DNA from: Acidobacteriaceae bacterium KBS 146
GTDB lineage: Bacteria > Acidobacteriota > Terriglobia > Terriglobales > Acidobacteriaceae
Assembly: GCA_000688615.1 (NCBI GenBank)
Contig: JHVA01000001.1
Span: forward strand, 4,385,001 to 4,449,000
Direction of reading: 5' to 3'
Length of the DNA stretch: 64,000 nucleotides
Shown here: in pieces, positions 18,773 through 28,300 of the stretch
Position numbering within the stretch: the first letter of the stretch is position 1
Layout: each line of letters starts with the position of its first letter
Notes under the pieces: generated by a model
What the model was told of the DNA's origin: nothing
The model's input: the letters and a program-made list of their open reading frames with translations, nothing else
Databases searched by the model: none
Position numbers and translations under genes: made by a program

Positions 18773-19435
18773 TCAGTGGGGTTCGGCGACGTGACGAAAG
18801 GTTAGATTGATCCGGAAGGCGCCGGTGAGCGGATGGGTGCCGGCAGCGATGGGCGCGACTCCATGAAAGATAAGACGAGCGGGGCCACCCCACACGAGAA
18901 CATCACCGTGTTCGATGCGGATACGGCGTGGAGTTTCGGAACGACGCAACGTTCCGAGTAGAAAAGTCGCAGGCAGTCCGAGGGAGACCGAGACGATGGG
19001 TTGGGTGTAGTCCTCCTCGTTTTTATCCTGATGCAGTGAGAGCCGCGCACGCGTGGAATAGCGATTGATCAGGCAGCTATTCGGTACGAAATGGGGGAAG
19101 TGGGCAGCCTCAGCGGCCCTCCGGGCAAGGGAGAAGAGGATCTCCGGCATCTGGAGCCACGGCTGTCCGGTGGCGGGATCGACTGTTGTGTAACGGTAAC
19201 CCTGTCGATCGGTGGTCCAGCCAAAGGTTCCCGTGTTGGTCATCGCCACCGACATCGTGTGGCCACTGGGAACGATCATCTGGCGAAAGGGCGAGACGGA
19301 GTCGACTTTCTGGACGGCGCTGTAGATCAGTGGAGCGTCTTCGCGACAGAAGGCGCGCAGAAGCATCACACCTTCCGCGAGGCTCTCTTTTGTCAGATCA
19401 TGGCTTTCTGGCCAGAGTTTATTGTCACTGTGCAT
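18773..19435 (-). CDS. alkB: Alkylated-DNA dioxygenase AlkB
   Basis: A 220-residue 2-oxoglutarate/Fe(II) oxygenase that removes N1-methyladenine and N3-methylcytosine lesions. Iron ligands are His135-x-Asp137 (LHQDKNE) and His191. The cofactor arginines Arg208 and Arg214 lie in RINLTFR. Each matches E. coli AlkB (131, 133, 187, 204, 210) with a constant offset of four. The length is also nearly identical. Its start overlaps the end of the next oxygenase gene by 11 bp, which implies coupled expression. Confidence 0.96.
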   Translation of the reverse strand: MHSDNKLWPESHDLTKESLAEGVMLLRAFCREDAPLIYSAVQKVDSVSPFRQMIVPSGHTMSVAMTNTGTFGWTTDRQGYRYTTVDPATGQPWLQMPEILFSLARRAAEAAHFPHFVPNSCLINRYSTRARLSLHQDKNEEDYTQPIVSVSLGLPATFLLGTLRRSETPRRIRIEHGDVLVWGGPARLIFHGVAPIAAGTHPLTGAFRINLTFRHVAEPH

Positions 19436-20132
19436 CGTGAAAGATCACTCCCAGGGTAAAGCGCTGGCCGGAACGAATGGCGCTGACACCATGACGCATG
19501 GTGACCCGGTAGGTGCCGCGGGTGCCTTGTTGCGGACGATGATTGACGGCGAAGAGAACGGCTTCGCCTTGCTGCAAGGGCACTACCATGACACGCGATT
19601 GCATACGAGGGCGCTGTTCGGTCAGTACAAACTCGCCACCGGTGAAATCTGTTTCTGGACGGCTGAGCAAAAAAGCAGCCTGGATGGGAAAGACGAGTTC
19701 CCCGTAGAGATCCTGATGGAGGCAGTTGTAGTCGTCCTTCTGGTACTGGAGTAACAGGGGGGTGGGCCTGGTCTGTCCGGCCTGGTGGCAGAGCTGTATG
19801 AACTCGCGGTGTTCGAGGGGATAACTGTGTGGGTTTCTCAGCGCACGGTTCCACTCATTTGCGATGGATGACAGTCGTGGATAGAGAGAATCTCGGAGGG
19901 ACTGGATGATGTCTGGAAGAGGATAGCTGTAGTACTGATATTCACCGCGGCCAAACCCGTGACGACCCATCACGACGCGACTGCGAAACTGTGAGGAGTC
20001 GTTGTAGCCGCCGGCGAGTTGATGGCATTCGTCCATGGTGAGTAGAGGGCCGGTCGTCGCGTAACCCTGTTCGTTGAGATTCTTCGCGATTGCGTTCCAG
20101 TCAAGGGAACCGATCTTTTGGAGGAGGTCCAT
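19425..20132 (-). CDS. 2OG-Fe(II) oxygenase paired with alkB
   Basis: A 235-residue dioxygenase of the prolyl-hydroxylase-like fold. Candidate iron ligands are His139-x-Asp141 (CLHQDLYG) and His214 (MRHGVS); Arg220 or Arg224 would bind 2-oxoglutarate. It is the first gene of the pair, and its last 11 bp overlap alkB. The substrate is unknown. The coupling suggests a function in alkylation-damage repair or protection, but that is inference. The conserved FPIQAAFLLS and PLQQGEAVLFAVNHRP segments separate it from AlkB itself. Confidence 0.85.
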   Translation of the reverse strand: MDLLQKIGSLDWNAIAKNLNEQGYATTGPLLTMDECHQLAGGYNDSSQFRSRVVMGRHGFGRGEYQYYSYPLPDIIQSLRDSLYPRLSSIANEWNRALRNPHSYPLEHREFIQLCHQAGQTRPTPLLLQYQKDDYNCLHQDLYGELVFPIQAAFLLSRPETDFTGGEFVLTEQRPRMQSRVMVVPLQQGEAVLFAVNHRPQQGTRGTYRVTMRHGVSAIRSGQRFTLGVIFHDAQ

Positions 20133-20192
20133 CGATTTAAGTTCACTCGAACCATAAGATGCCGCACTCCGTTTTGTGCATCCGAACTCAGA

Positions 20193-20234
20193 AAAAAGAA
20201 AACCGGCAGCTTCAAGAAGACAGGCTGCCGGTTT
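20193..20234 (-). terminator. Rho-independent terminator of the Gfo/Idh gene
   Basis: Read on the minus strand, AAACCGGCAGC (20234-20224) pairs with GCTGCCGGTTT (20210-20200), and a run of T with one C follows. It lies 25 bp after the stop of the oxidoreductase gene and before the next gene pair. Confidence 0.85.
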
Positions 20235-20258
20235 CCGGGTTTTCGATGGAGCGCGCGG

Positions 20259-21584
20259 CTAAACCTTTGGAGCCCAACCCTTCTCGTACTCGCGATCCCA
20301 ATGCTTCATGGCTTCGGCATCATTCAGGATGTGACCATTCGCCGGATTGAGCGAGAGGCCACGGTTAAGCTCCCACGCAACATTCGAGAGCTGAAGCATA
20401 GTGACTGCGACGTTGCCGACCTCGATGGGAGCGTGAAGCTTCTCCCCTTTTTGAATTCCAGCGATAAAGTTGGCGAAGTGAAGGTCAGTCATGGAGTCGG
20501 CGCCCACCAGATCCGCCGATGCAGAGGATTTCTCTGCCTTGAACTCGTTCGTCTTCGTGCCCTTCAGGTCGTAGATCTCATATCCTCCACGATCAACGAC
20601 CACGGTGCCGGTCGTTCCCATGATGGCGGATCCGCGATCGCGGTCGTAGAACTTCATGCCCTGGCAGCACTTGCCCTCCCAGGAGATGATCTTGTCGTCA
20701 TATTCATAGCTGGTGACCAGCGTGTCGTAGAACTGCCAGTCATCCTTGAACTGATACCGGCCGCCGGAAGAGGCGACATGCTTCGGGAAGTCGACTCCGA
20801 GCACCCAGCGGCAGACATCGACCTCGTGCGTGCCGTTGTTGAGAGTTTCACCGGTTCCCCAGTGCTTGAACCAGTGCCAGTTGTAAGGGTGATAGTTGTC
20901 CATGTAGGCCTTGCGTGGCGCCGGACCCTGCCAGAGATCCCAGTCGAGTGTGGCGGGAACGGGGACCGGCTTACCATGACCGATGGACTTGCGAGTATTG
21001 CTGTACCAGGCCTTCGCATAATAAGGGCGTCCAATTAATCCGCCCTTTACCTTTTCAACGACCTCCATCGTGTGCGGGGAAGAGCGCTGCTGGGTTCCCA
21101 TCTGCACGAGCTTCTTATATTTATCGCGTGCTGCGATCAGCATCTCTCCTTCGCCGGGGTTGTGGCTGCAGGGCTTCTCAACATAGACGTGCTTGCCAGC
21201 TTCAAGTCCGAGGATGGCCATAGGAGCATGCCAGTGATCTGGAGTGGCAATCGTGATGGCGTCGACATCCTTCGAAGCCAGCACCTTGCGGAAGTCCTTC
21301 GAGGTGGCAGGCTTGTAGCCGAGGGAGACCTGCGCTTTTCCAGCGAATTTATCAAGAATGGGAGTATCGACATCGCAGACGTGGGTCACCTGTGCATTCT
21401 TCTGATTTGCTTTGAGCGAAGAGAGGTGGGCATAGGCGCGGCTGTTGAGGCCGATCACAGCGAAGTTAACGCGATCGTTGGCTCCGACGATCTGGGCATA
21501 GCTTTTTGCGTTCGTCGTGACGGCGGCAGCCGCAGCCGTTACAGCGAGAGAATCAAGAAATTCGCGTCGGGTGATCACGTTCAT
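20259..21584 (-). CDS. Tat-exported Gfo/Idh/MocA-family oxidoreductase
   Basis: A 441-residue protein starting at the ATG at 21584, directly after GGAGGAG; upstream in-frame sequence is not protein-like. The N-terminus MNVITRREFLDSL is a twin-arginine signal followed by an Ala-rich helix, so it should be exported folded with its cofactor. A Rossmann domain (RVNFAVIGLNSRA) and the family EKP motif (VYVEKPCSHNPGEG) follow, with the C-terminal substrate domain. Family members oxidise or reduce sugars, and exported ones are known in glycan cleavage. It is divergent from a TonB receptor gene, which suggests joint use of a glycan. Confidence 0.92.
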   Translation of the reverse strand: MNVITRREFLDSLAVTAAAAAVTTNAKSYAQIVGANDRVNFAVIGLNSRAYAHLSSLKANQKNAQVTHVCDVDTPILDKFAGKAQVSLGYKPATSKDFRKVLASKDVDAITIATPDHWHAPMAILGLEAGKHVYVEKPCSHNPGEGEMLIAARDKYKKLVQMGTQQRSSPHTMEVVEKVKGGLIGRPYYAKAWYSNTRKSIGHGKPVPVPATLDWDLWQGPAPRKAYMDNYHPYNWHWFKHWGTGETLNNGTHEVDVCRWVLGVDFPKHVASSGGRYQFKDDWQFYDTLVTSYEYDDKIISWEGKCCQGMKFYDRDRGSAIMGTTGTVVVDRGGYEIYDLKGTKTNEFKAEKSSASADLVGADSMTDLHFANFIAGIQKGEKLHAPIEVGNVAVTMLQLSNVAWELNRGLSLNPANGHILNDAEAMKHWDREYEKGWAPKV

Positions 21585-22050
21585 CTCCTCCTGAGGAGTT
21601 AGTTCGGGCTTTGAAGCAATTAGGGTGTCTTCTACTGCTTTTGTTCGCAAATGTTGCTGCGGGATAAATGTACATGAGTCCGCCCAGAATGGGCCAGCCT
21701 CAGCGTGCAGTTGAAACCAGGAACCAGTCCTCGATAGAGGCACTTCGATGAACAGAACGCTCCCAGCGCTGTGCTGTCAAGATGAAGCCCAAAGTACGGG
21801 ACCGGAGGCGCGCGCAGACCCAAGGCATTTTCCTGAAACCGGATATCCGGTGTGGCATTCCTAACTCACTCTTTGCGATGGGTTTACCTGGTTTGACGAA
21901 CCTTCAGCAGGTGAAGTTTGGAACGTAAAGATCGAATCGATATTTACCCTCAATTAACTTTTTGTTGCCTTTTGGTGGTGATTCGATGTATTACATTCAT
22001 GAAAATTACAATAAGAAACAAAACGAAACACATAGAAAGTCCACATCGAC
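21585..22050. promoter_or_regulatory. Divergent regulatory region, Gfo/Idh and TonB receptor genes
   Basis: A 466-bp spacer without a plausible gene. It holds a perfect 14-bp palindrome, ACCGGATATCCGGT (21838-21851), preceded by TGAA, reminiscent of sugar-regulator operators. A weak promoter-like pair TTGCCT-N18-TATTAC (21965-21994) lies about 60 bp before the receptor start. Both are candidate signals found by eye. Confidence 0.4.
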
Positions 22051-25000
22051 ATGCTTATGCGAAAGACTTACCTGCTTCTCGCCCTTCTCTTGTGTGTTAG
22101 TTGGCCGGGATATTCCCAGATCAACATGGCAACGTTGCGCGGCACAGTGACCGATTCGTCAGGGGCAGGTGTGCCTGGCGCCACGGTCAGTATTGTCGAG
22201 ATCAGCACGAACATTTTGGCTCGACGGGTTACTACGGACGTGAACGGAAACTATGAGGTGCCTGATCTCAAGCCGAGTTCCTACCGCGTTTCGGCAGAGA
22301 AGGTCGGCTTCCAACGATTTGTCGCCAGCTCCGTTCTGCTTGACCCTCAGCAGGTGCGGCGCGTGGACATGGGACTCTCGATGGGAACGGTTTCGGAGAC
22401 GGTTACGGTCGAAGCAGGCGCGCAATTGATCCAGACCGAGAATGGAACGATCAGCAGGCAGATCGATGCTACCAAGTACACGACGATGGCAGTTGTTGAC
22501 CGGTCGGCAACGCCAGTGTCCATGCTGGTGACGACTCCGGGAATGCAGGGTAATGGATGGAATATGGTGATGTCGGGAATTCCATCCGGAAACGCACAGG
22601 CGTGGTCAATGGATGGTGTGGATGGGACCGCGGGTTCCGGCGGTGGCGGCAGCGATACAGCGCAGATGGACAACCCAGAGTTCTTCGAGACGATTGAAGC
22701 AACTACGGTCAATGCTGCTGCGGACGCGTCAAAGGCCGTGGGGTTCAACATGGCGTCGAAACATGGAGCCAATGACTTTCATGGCTCGGTGCTTTGGAAG
22801 GAAGCAAACTCCGCACTTGGCGCGCGCAAGTATTTCGATCCCACCAATACTCCGTTCATTCTTCACGCTGGGGCGGCTGAAGCAGGCGGTCATATCATCA
22901 AAAATCGCACCTTCTTTTATGGAGGCTGGTGGCATCAGGTTGTGCCTTTGGGATCGTGGTATCTGGCGAGTGTACCCACGGGACAGATGCGGAATGGGGA
23001 CTTCAGCCAGTTTCTGAATCCTTCGACAGCGCCGAATGGAAAGGCGACAGTTCTCAAAGACCCGCAGACGGGCAAGCCTTTTCCAAATAACCAGATTCCA
23101 GCAAGCCGCCTTAATGATGTTTCGAAGAAGCTGTTGGACTACTGGCCGTTGCCCAATGTGGGGGGACCGAACCTGTTTCAGCAGAACAATGGACGAAACG
23201 ACACCTATCCTGCCTACAAGATCGACTACATCTTCGCACGCATTGATCATCAGCTTACGAAAAATAACAGCTTGTTCGTTCGCTGGCTGGGCAAGTACAA
23301 CCCTGGCGCGCTCGTATCGGGTCCGAGCTCGCAGTTCGATTATGCGCAGCAAAGGATTGACGCTCAGTGGGTCGCCTCGGATACCTGGGTCATCTCCGAG
23401 AAGCTCGTGAACAATTTCACCTTTGGCTACACCTCGGAACATCTGAAGTATGGGAATGAATACGCCGGTGTGCCTACTCCGCTGCTTGGCGATGAAGTTG
23501 TTAATAAGATTGGGCTGCAAGGCGTTAATCCCCAGGGCTTTCACTCAATTGGATTCCCAAACGTAGGCATCACCGGTGTGGGAAATGTGACAACGCTCAG
23601 CAACACGAGCGGTTGCAGCGGAGGTCTAGGGGGTCTATGTTCGAGCAACGCGATCAACACCTATAAAGATGCGGTTACGTGGTCCAAAGGAAAGCATGTT
23701 CTGAACTTTGGCGGCGAGTTTGAGCGGTATGGAGAGTATCAGGGCAGCATCAACACTGCCGTCTATGGCAACTTCAGCTTCAATGGAACGTACACAAATA
23801 TCAGTTTCGCTGATTTTCTGCTGGGACTTCCAAGCAGCAGCACCCGGCTAACTGATCCTGTCGTGAATCGGAATGTTCACCAATACATGTCTGGACTGTT
23901 TGTGAACGATACGTTCAAGCTCACGCCAAGGCTCACGCTGGACTACGGCCTCCGTTGGGATTTCTACGGAACGCCGGGCTACGATGATGGACTGACCTAC
24001 AACCTCGATCCGGCAACGGGCAACATTGTGGTGCCGCAAGGAACACGATCGAGGGTGAGTCCTCTCTTTCTCGCGACGAAGATTCCAGTCGTCGAGGGAG
24101 AGGTCACTCCTTCTGCGAAGCTTTCAAACTTTAGGCCACGCATCTCCGCGGCCTATCGGCTCTCCGACAAGATGGTGATTCGCGGTGGCTATGGCGAGTT
24201 CACCGAGACGTGGGGATATGGCGCCAGTGGTCGTCTCAACGCGCCGTTACCATTTCAGCTGAATGAGTCCTATAACAACACCGCTGGCACGCCGGTCTTC
24301 AGCTTTCCCAACCCATTTCCTGCGAACATCTCGAACTCGGTTGTGCCCAGCCAGAGCGCGACCTATCTGCCGAAGCACACGAAGGAAGGAGTGCTGCGGC
24401 AGTACAACCTGACTCTCGAGCGGCAGGTAGGGACGTTTGGTTTACGTGCTTCCTTTGTGGGGATGAACGGCGCAGGCATGAACTACAGTCTCAACGTCAA
24501 CAAGCCACGCGCCAGCACTACTCCCTTTACGACTGCGCGCAGGCCCTTGCCGCAGTTCAATTCGGTCACGGAGTTTCGTAACGATGGATCGTGGCGAAGG
24601 CAGGCGCTGCAGCTTGAGGTGCAAAGACGTACCGGCATGCTCACGCTCGATTCCAACTTCACCTGGGCTAACAATATGGAGAATTACTACAACACCCAGG
24701 ATCCCTATAACGTTACGAATAACTGGGCTCGCGATGGCAACGAGCGCCGGTTGTACTTCACAAACATGGCTTCGCTGGAGCTACCGTTTGGGCGTGGCAA
24801 ACGTTATCTAGGAACGATTAATCGATTCTCCGATGCAGTGATTGGAGGATGGACTGTCCATGCGATCGTGACCTTTACCTCAGGAAGATACACCTCTGCT
24901 TCTTTCACAGGTCCTGATCCTGCGAATGCAAGCCCCGGCAACGTAACGCAGCTTCCGGACTGCGTTGGCGATGCCTATGCCGGCAACCGCACGCATGCAA

Positions 25001-25317
25001 ACTGGTGGAATGTAAATGCCTTCGCTGCTCCTCCTGCCAACGCCGGCCGGTATGGAAACTGCAGGATCAATACGCTGGAGCTGTATCCCATTCACAATGC
25101 GAACATGAGCATCAGCAAACGATGGACGGTAACGGATCGTTTGCATGCGATGTTTGCCCTGCAGGCGGCGAATGTGACGAACACGCCGACGTTCGCAGCC
25201 GCGAACACGAATATCTCGCAGGCAAACTTTGGCGCGTTTACCTCGGTGTTCAACTACAACGAGCCGGAACAGGATGGATATCGTCAGTTGGACGCCACCC
25301 TCCGTATCAGTTGGTGA
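22051..25317 (+). CDS. Oar-like TonB-dependent receptor
   Basis: A 1088-residue outer-membrane protein. It has a signal peptide (1-23), a carboxypeptidase-regulatory beta-sandwich (about 27-112, LRGTVTDSSGAGVPGATVSI), a plug-like region (about 115-240, including a Gly-rich GSGGGGSD loop), and a large beta-barrel ending in an aromatic residue (LRISW), as expected for outer-membrane insertion. This architecture matches the OmpA-related Oar receptors that acidobacteria carry in many copies. The ligand is probably a glycan or siderophore-like molecule. An ATG two codons later is an alternative start. It is divergent from the Gfo/Idh gene. Confidence 0.9.
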   Translation: MLMRKTYLLLALLLCVSWPGYSQINMATLRGTVTDSSGAGVPGATVSIVEISTNILARRVTTDVNGNYEVPDLKPSSYRVSAEKVGFQRFVASSVLLDPQQVRRVDMGLSMGTVSETVTVEAGAQLIQTENGTISRQIDATKYTTMAVVDRSATPVSMLVTTPGMQGNGWNMVMSGIPSGNAQAWSMDGVDGTAGSGGGGSDTAQMDNPEFFETIEATTVNAAADASKAVGFNMASKHGANDFHGSVLWKEANSALGARKYFDPTNTPFILHAGAAEAGGHIIKNRTFFYGGWWHQVVPLGSWYLASVPTGQMRNGDFSQFLNPSTAPNGKATVLKDPQTGKPFPNNQIPASRLNDVSKKLLDYWPLPNVGGPNLFQQNNGRNDTYPAYKIDYIFARIDHQLTKNNSLFVRWLGKYNPGALVSGPSSQFDYAQQRIDAQWVASDTWVISEKLVNNFTFGYTSEHLKYGNEYAGVPTPLLGDEVVNKIGLQGVNPQGFHSIGFPNVGITGVGNVTTLSNTSGCSGGLGGLCSSNAINTYKDAVTWSKGKHVLNFGGEFERYGEYQGSINTAVYGNFSFNGTYTNISFADFLLGLPSSSTRLTDPVVNRNVHQYMSGLFVNDTFKLTPRLTLDYGLRWDFYGTPGYDDGLTYNLDPATGNIVVPQGTRSRVSPLFLATKIPVVEGEVTPSAKLSNFRPRISAAYRLSDKMVIRGGYGEFTETWGYGASGRLNAPLPFQLNESYNNTAGTPVFSFPNPFPANISNSVVPSQSATYLPKHTKEGVLRQYNLTLERQVGTFGLRASFVGMNGAGMNYSLNVNKPRASTTPFTTARRPLPQFNSVTEFRNDGSWRRQALQLEVQRRTGMLTLDSNFTWANNMENYYNTQDPYNVTNNWARDGNERRLYFTNMASLELPFGRGKRYLGTINRFSDAVIGGWTVHAIVTFTSGRYTSASFTGPDPANASPGNVTQLPDCVGDAYAGNRTHANWWNVNAFAAPPANAGRYGNCRINTLELYPIHNANMSISKRWTVTDRLHAMFALQAANVTNTPTFAAANTNISQANFGAFTSVFNYNEPEQDGYRQLDATLRISW

Positions 25318-25344
25318 ATGAAGCCGGCAGAAGCATCACTAGAT

Positions 25345-25379
25345 AGAAGAGGCGCACCGTATTTCGGTGCGCCTCTTCT
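25345..25379. terminator. Bidirectional terminator between two receptor genes
   Basis: AGAAGAGGCGCACCG (25345-25359) and CGGTGCGCCTCTTCT (25365-25379) form a perfect 15-bp stem with a 5-nt loop, midway between two convergent genes. The A-rich left and T-rich right ends allow function in both directions. Confidence 0.85.
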
Positions 25380-25399
25380 GCTGGGCCTGTAGGCTGAGG

Positions 25400-28300
25400 T
25401 TAGAAAGTGAGACGCAGACCCAGCTGTGTCTGTCGCATGGCGTCTGCACTTGTGATTCTTCCAGCGGTAGAAAGGTTAGCAAGAGACGAGGTCGGGGTGG
25501 AGAGATTCACCATGTTGAAGAGGTTCGTGAATTCGCCGCGGAACTGCAGGTTATACCGCTCTCCGAATCGGAAATTACGGAACAGTGCGGCGTTGACGTT
25601 CTTGTAGCCTGGGCTATCCAAGAAATTGCGGGAAGCAGTGCCATCGGTTCCGATCGCGGGGATTGTGAAGGCGGTGGGATCGAACCAGCGAGCCTGGGCT
25701 TCAGTCCGGGAGCGATGCGGGTTCAGGATCGGATTTCTGGTTACGTTCGGACGATCGCTGTTTATGCCATCCAGATTGACGTCAGTTCCAGAGGTCACCG
25801 TGAAGGGATCTCCGCTACGCAGTGTAATGATTGGTGAGAGGGACCATCCATTGACGAGGTTCTTCATCAAGAACTGTGAGCCGTGATAGTAATCCAGCAT
25901 CCACACAAAGGAAGCGACGAACGTGTGTCGATAATCGTTGTCTGCACGGGCGCGCTCAAGATACAACTTATTCGGGTTCTCCACCGTTGAGTTGGCGCTC
26001 TGCAGTCCTACGCTGGACCAGTTTTTCGCCCATAGATAGTAGGCTCGGAGGCTGAAGTTATTGCTCATGCGTTTGGTCGCGGTGACCTGGAGCGCATGGT
26101 ACGCGGAGGTCTGGTTGGAGTCGGTGGCGCTGATGCCTTGATAGGTTCCGGGCATAATCGGGCGTCGCGCATCGACGTTCGAGGTCGTGCTGTTCGTGAT
26201 GCCGTTGACCGGATTTTGCGTTGTTGCGAAGGATGGGTAATTGATGTCGGTTACGAACGGAAGGTGCCGTCCGAGGTTGCTGACATAGCCCACTGAGGTC
26301 GCGAAGGTGTTGGTCCACTGTTGTTCGACGCTCAGGTTGGCCTGATAAGCCGAGGGCCAATCGAAGTTTGAGTTGATGTATCCAATAGCAAAGGGATACG
26401 TAAAGATGGGAGTTCCACCCGGCACATAGTTATAGGGAAACGGAGATCCGCCAGGATAGTTTCCGTAGGGATTCGTCACGGACTGAATGTTGTTGAACTG
26501 CTGACGCACTGTGAAAGGTTCGCCGGCACCAGCCCATTCGTTACCCGCTATCGATCCCCAGAACCATCCTACCCCGCCGCGAACGGATGTCTTTCCATTG
26601 CCATAGACGTCCCATGCAAATCCCAGCCGCGGTCCAAAATGATTGATACGAGTGGAGACAAGTCCCCGAGGAACGCCGGCATCGCCGATCGTCAATAGAC
26701 CAAGGGGCGCTGTGGGGATGCGTGTCGACTGCTGACCAAGCCGGAAGGTGGTGATCATGTCGGCGCTATCGACCGGAGGTGTCTGAAGATCCCAACGCAG
26801 CCCAAGATTCAGAGTAAGCGTTGGACGAATGCGAAAGTCATCGAGGATGAAGGCGCCTCCGTACCAGCTGTTCATGCGCTGTGTATTGGGAGCATCCTGG
26901 TTCATCGTGTTTGGCAGTCCCAACATAAGGTCAGACAGAGCATTGCCGCTGCGAGAGCTAGAGGAAGAGGTAAAGGCGAATACGCCGTAGTTGTTCAGCA
27001 ACGATTCCTGGACGTCTTTATTGACGGAGGCATTGCCACCAAATCGTATCGAGTGGCGACCTCGCGTCCACAATACGGTATCCCGGATCTCATAGTAGTT
27101 TGACCCGGCGCGCGGTCCTGCGATGGCTTGGCCAGCAGTAAAGAAGCCGGCCACCGAGATCTGCGGAAGCGACGGTGTGCCTTGCACCTGAAACGCCGAG
27201 CCATATTGGCCGATCGCGACGTCGGGAGTATTGACGCGGCCTCCAAGATTCCGCGCGTAGCTGAGCCACACCTGGTTTACCCAATTTGGGTTGAAGGTAT
27301 AGGTATCGCTCAAGACGGCATTCCACTGCCGAAAGACGTAGTTCTGTTTGGACCAGGTAATATTTCCGCCCGCATTTGCTGTGTTGACGCCGGCGTTTTC
27401 AAAGACCTCGCCGGACAAGCGATGCTTGGGTGAGAAGTTATGGTCAACCTTCAACAGATATTCATCGGTGTTGTAAGGCAGCGTGACGTAACCCTGAAAG
27501 AAATTGTCAGCTGCGTTCGGCAAAGGAATGGACGGTAGCGTGCCGTTCGAATTCACCAGGTTTTGCACCGTTGGGTCCAGCATGCCTTTAGGAATGATGT
27601 TTCCGGTAAACGGCTTTCGCGTTACCGGATTGCAGACGACGAAGTTTCCGGCTTGTGTATCTGCTGTGTTCAGCTTCTGCGTGCATGAGTTAATCGAACC
27701 GCTGTTTGTCGGAAGATTCGCGGAGAAGTCACCCGCTCGCTGCGCAGTCGTCGGCACGACAGCGGAATTCAGAAAGCTGGTTGTGATCTGACGAAGCCCG
27801 CCATAACTGAAGAAGAAGAAGGTCTTGTCTTTGACAATGGGACCGCCGATTGTTCCACCAAACTGATGCCGGTGCAGCGGCGACGCGACCGGAGAGTTGT
27901 AACTCTTCGCATTCAGCGCCGTCTCACGCCAGAACTCGAAAGCTGATCCGTGCCACTGGTTGGATCCGGACTTGGTGATGACGTTAATAACACCGTTGGG
28001 AAAACGGCCATACTCAGCGCTGTAGTTGTTGGTTTCAACACGAAACTGATCCACTGCGTCTGGATTCGGTTGCACGTTTCCTGTGTTCCGCAGCCCTGTC
28101 ATGTTCGTACCGCCATCCAGGTAGTAGCTGGTTGAGCCTGAATTCTTGATCTGGATACCACCATTGATCAAGACCTGTTGCTGCGGATATCCCAAAGTAA
28201 AGGACTGCGTATTGGTCTGTACACCAGGGACCAGTGAGAGCAGGTCATATACGTTGCGATTCACGATCGGCAGATTTTCGATCTCGACATTCTGCACAGT

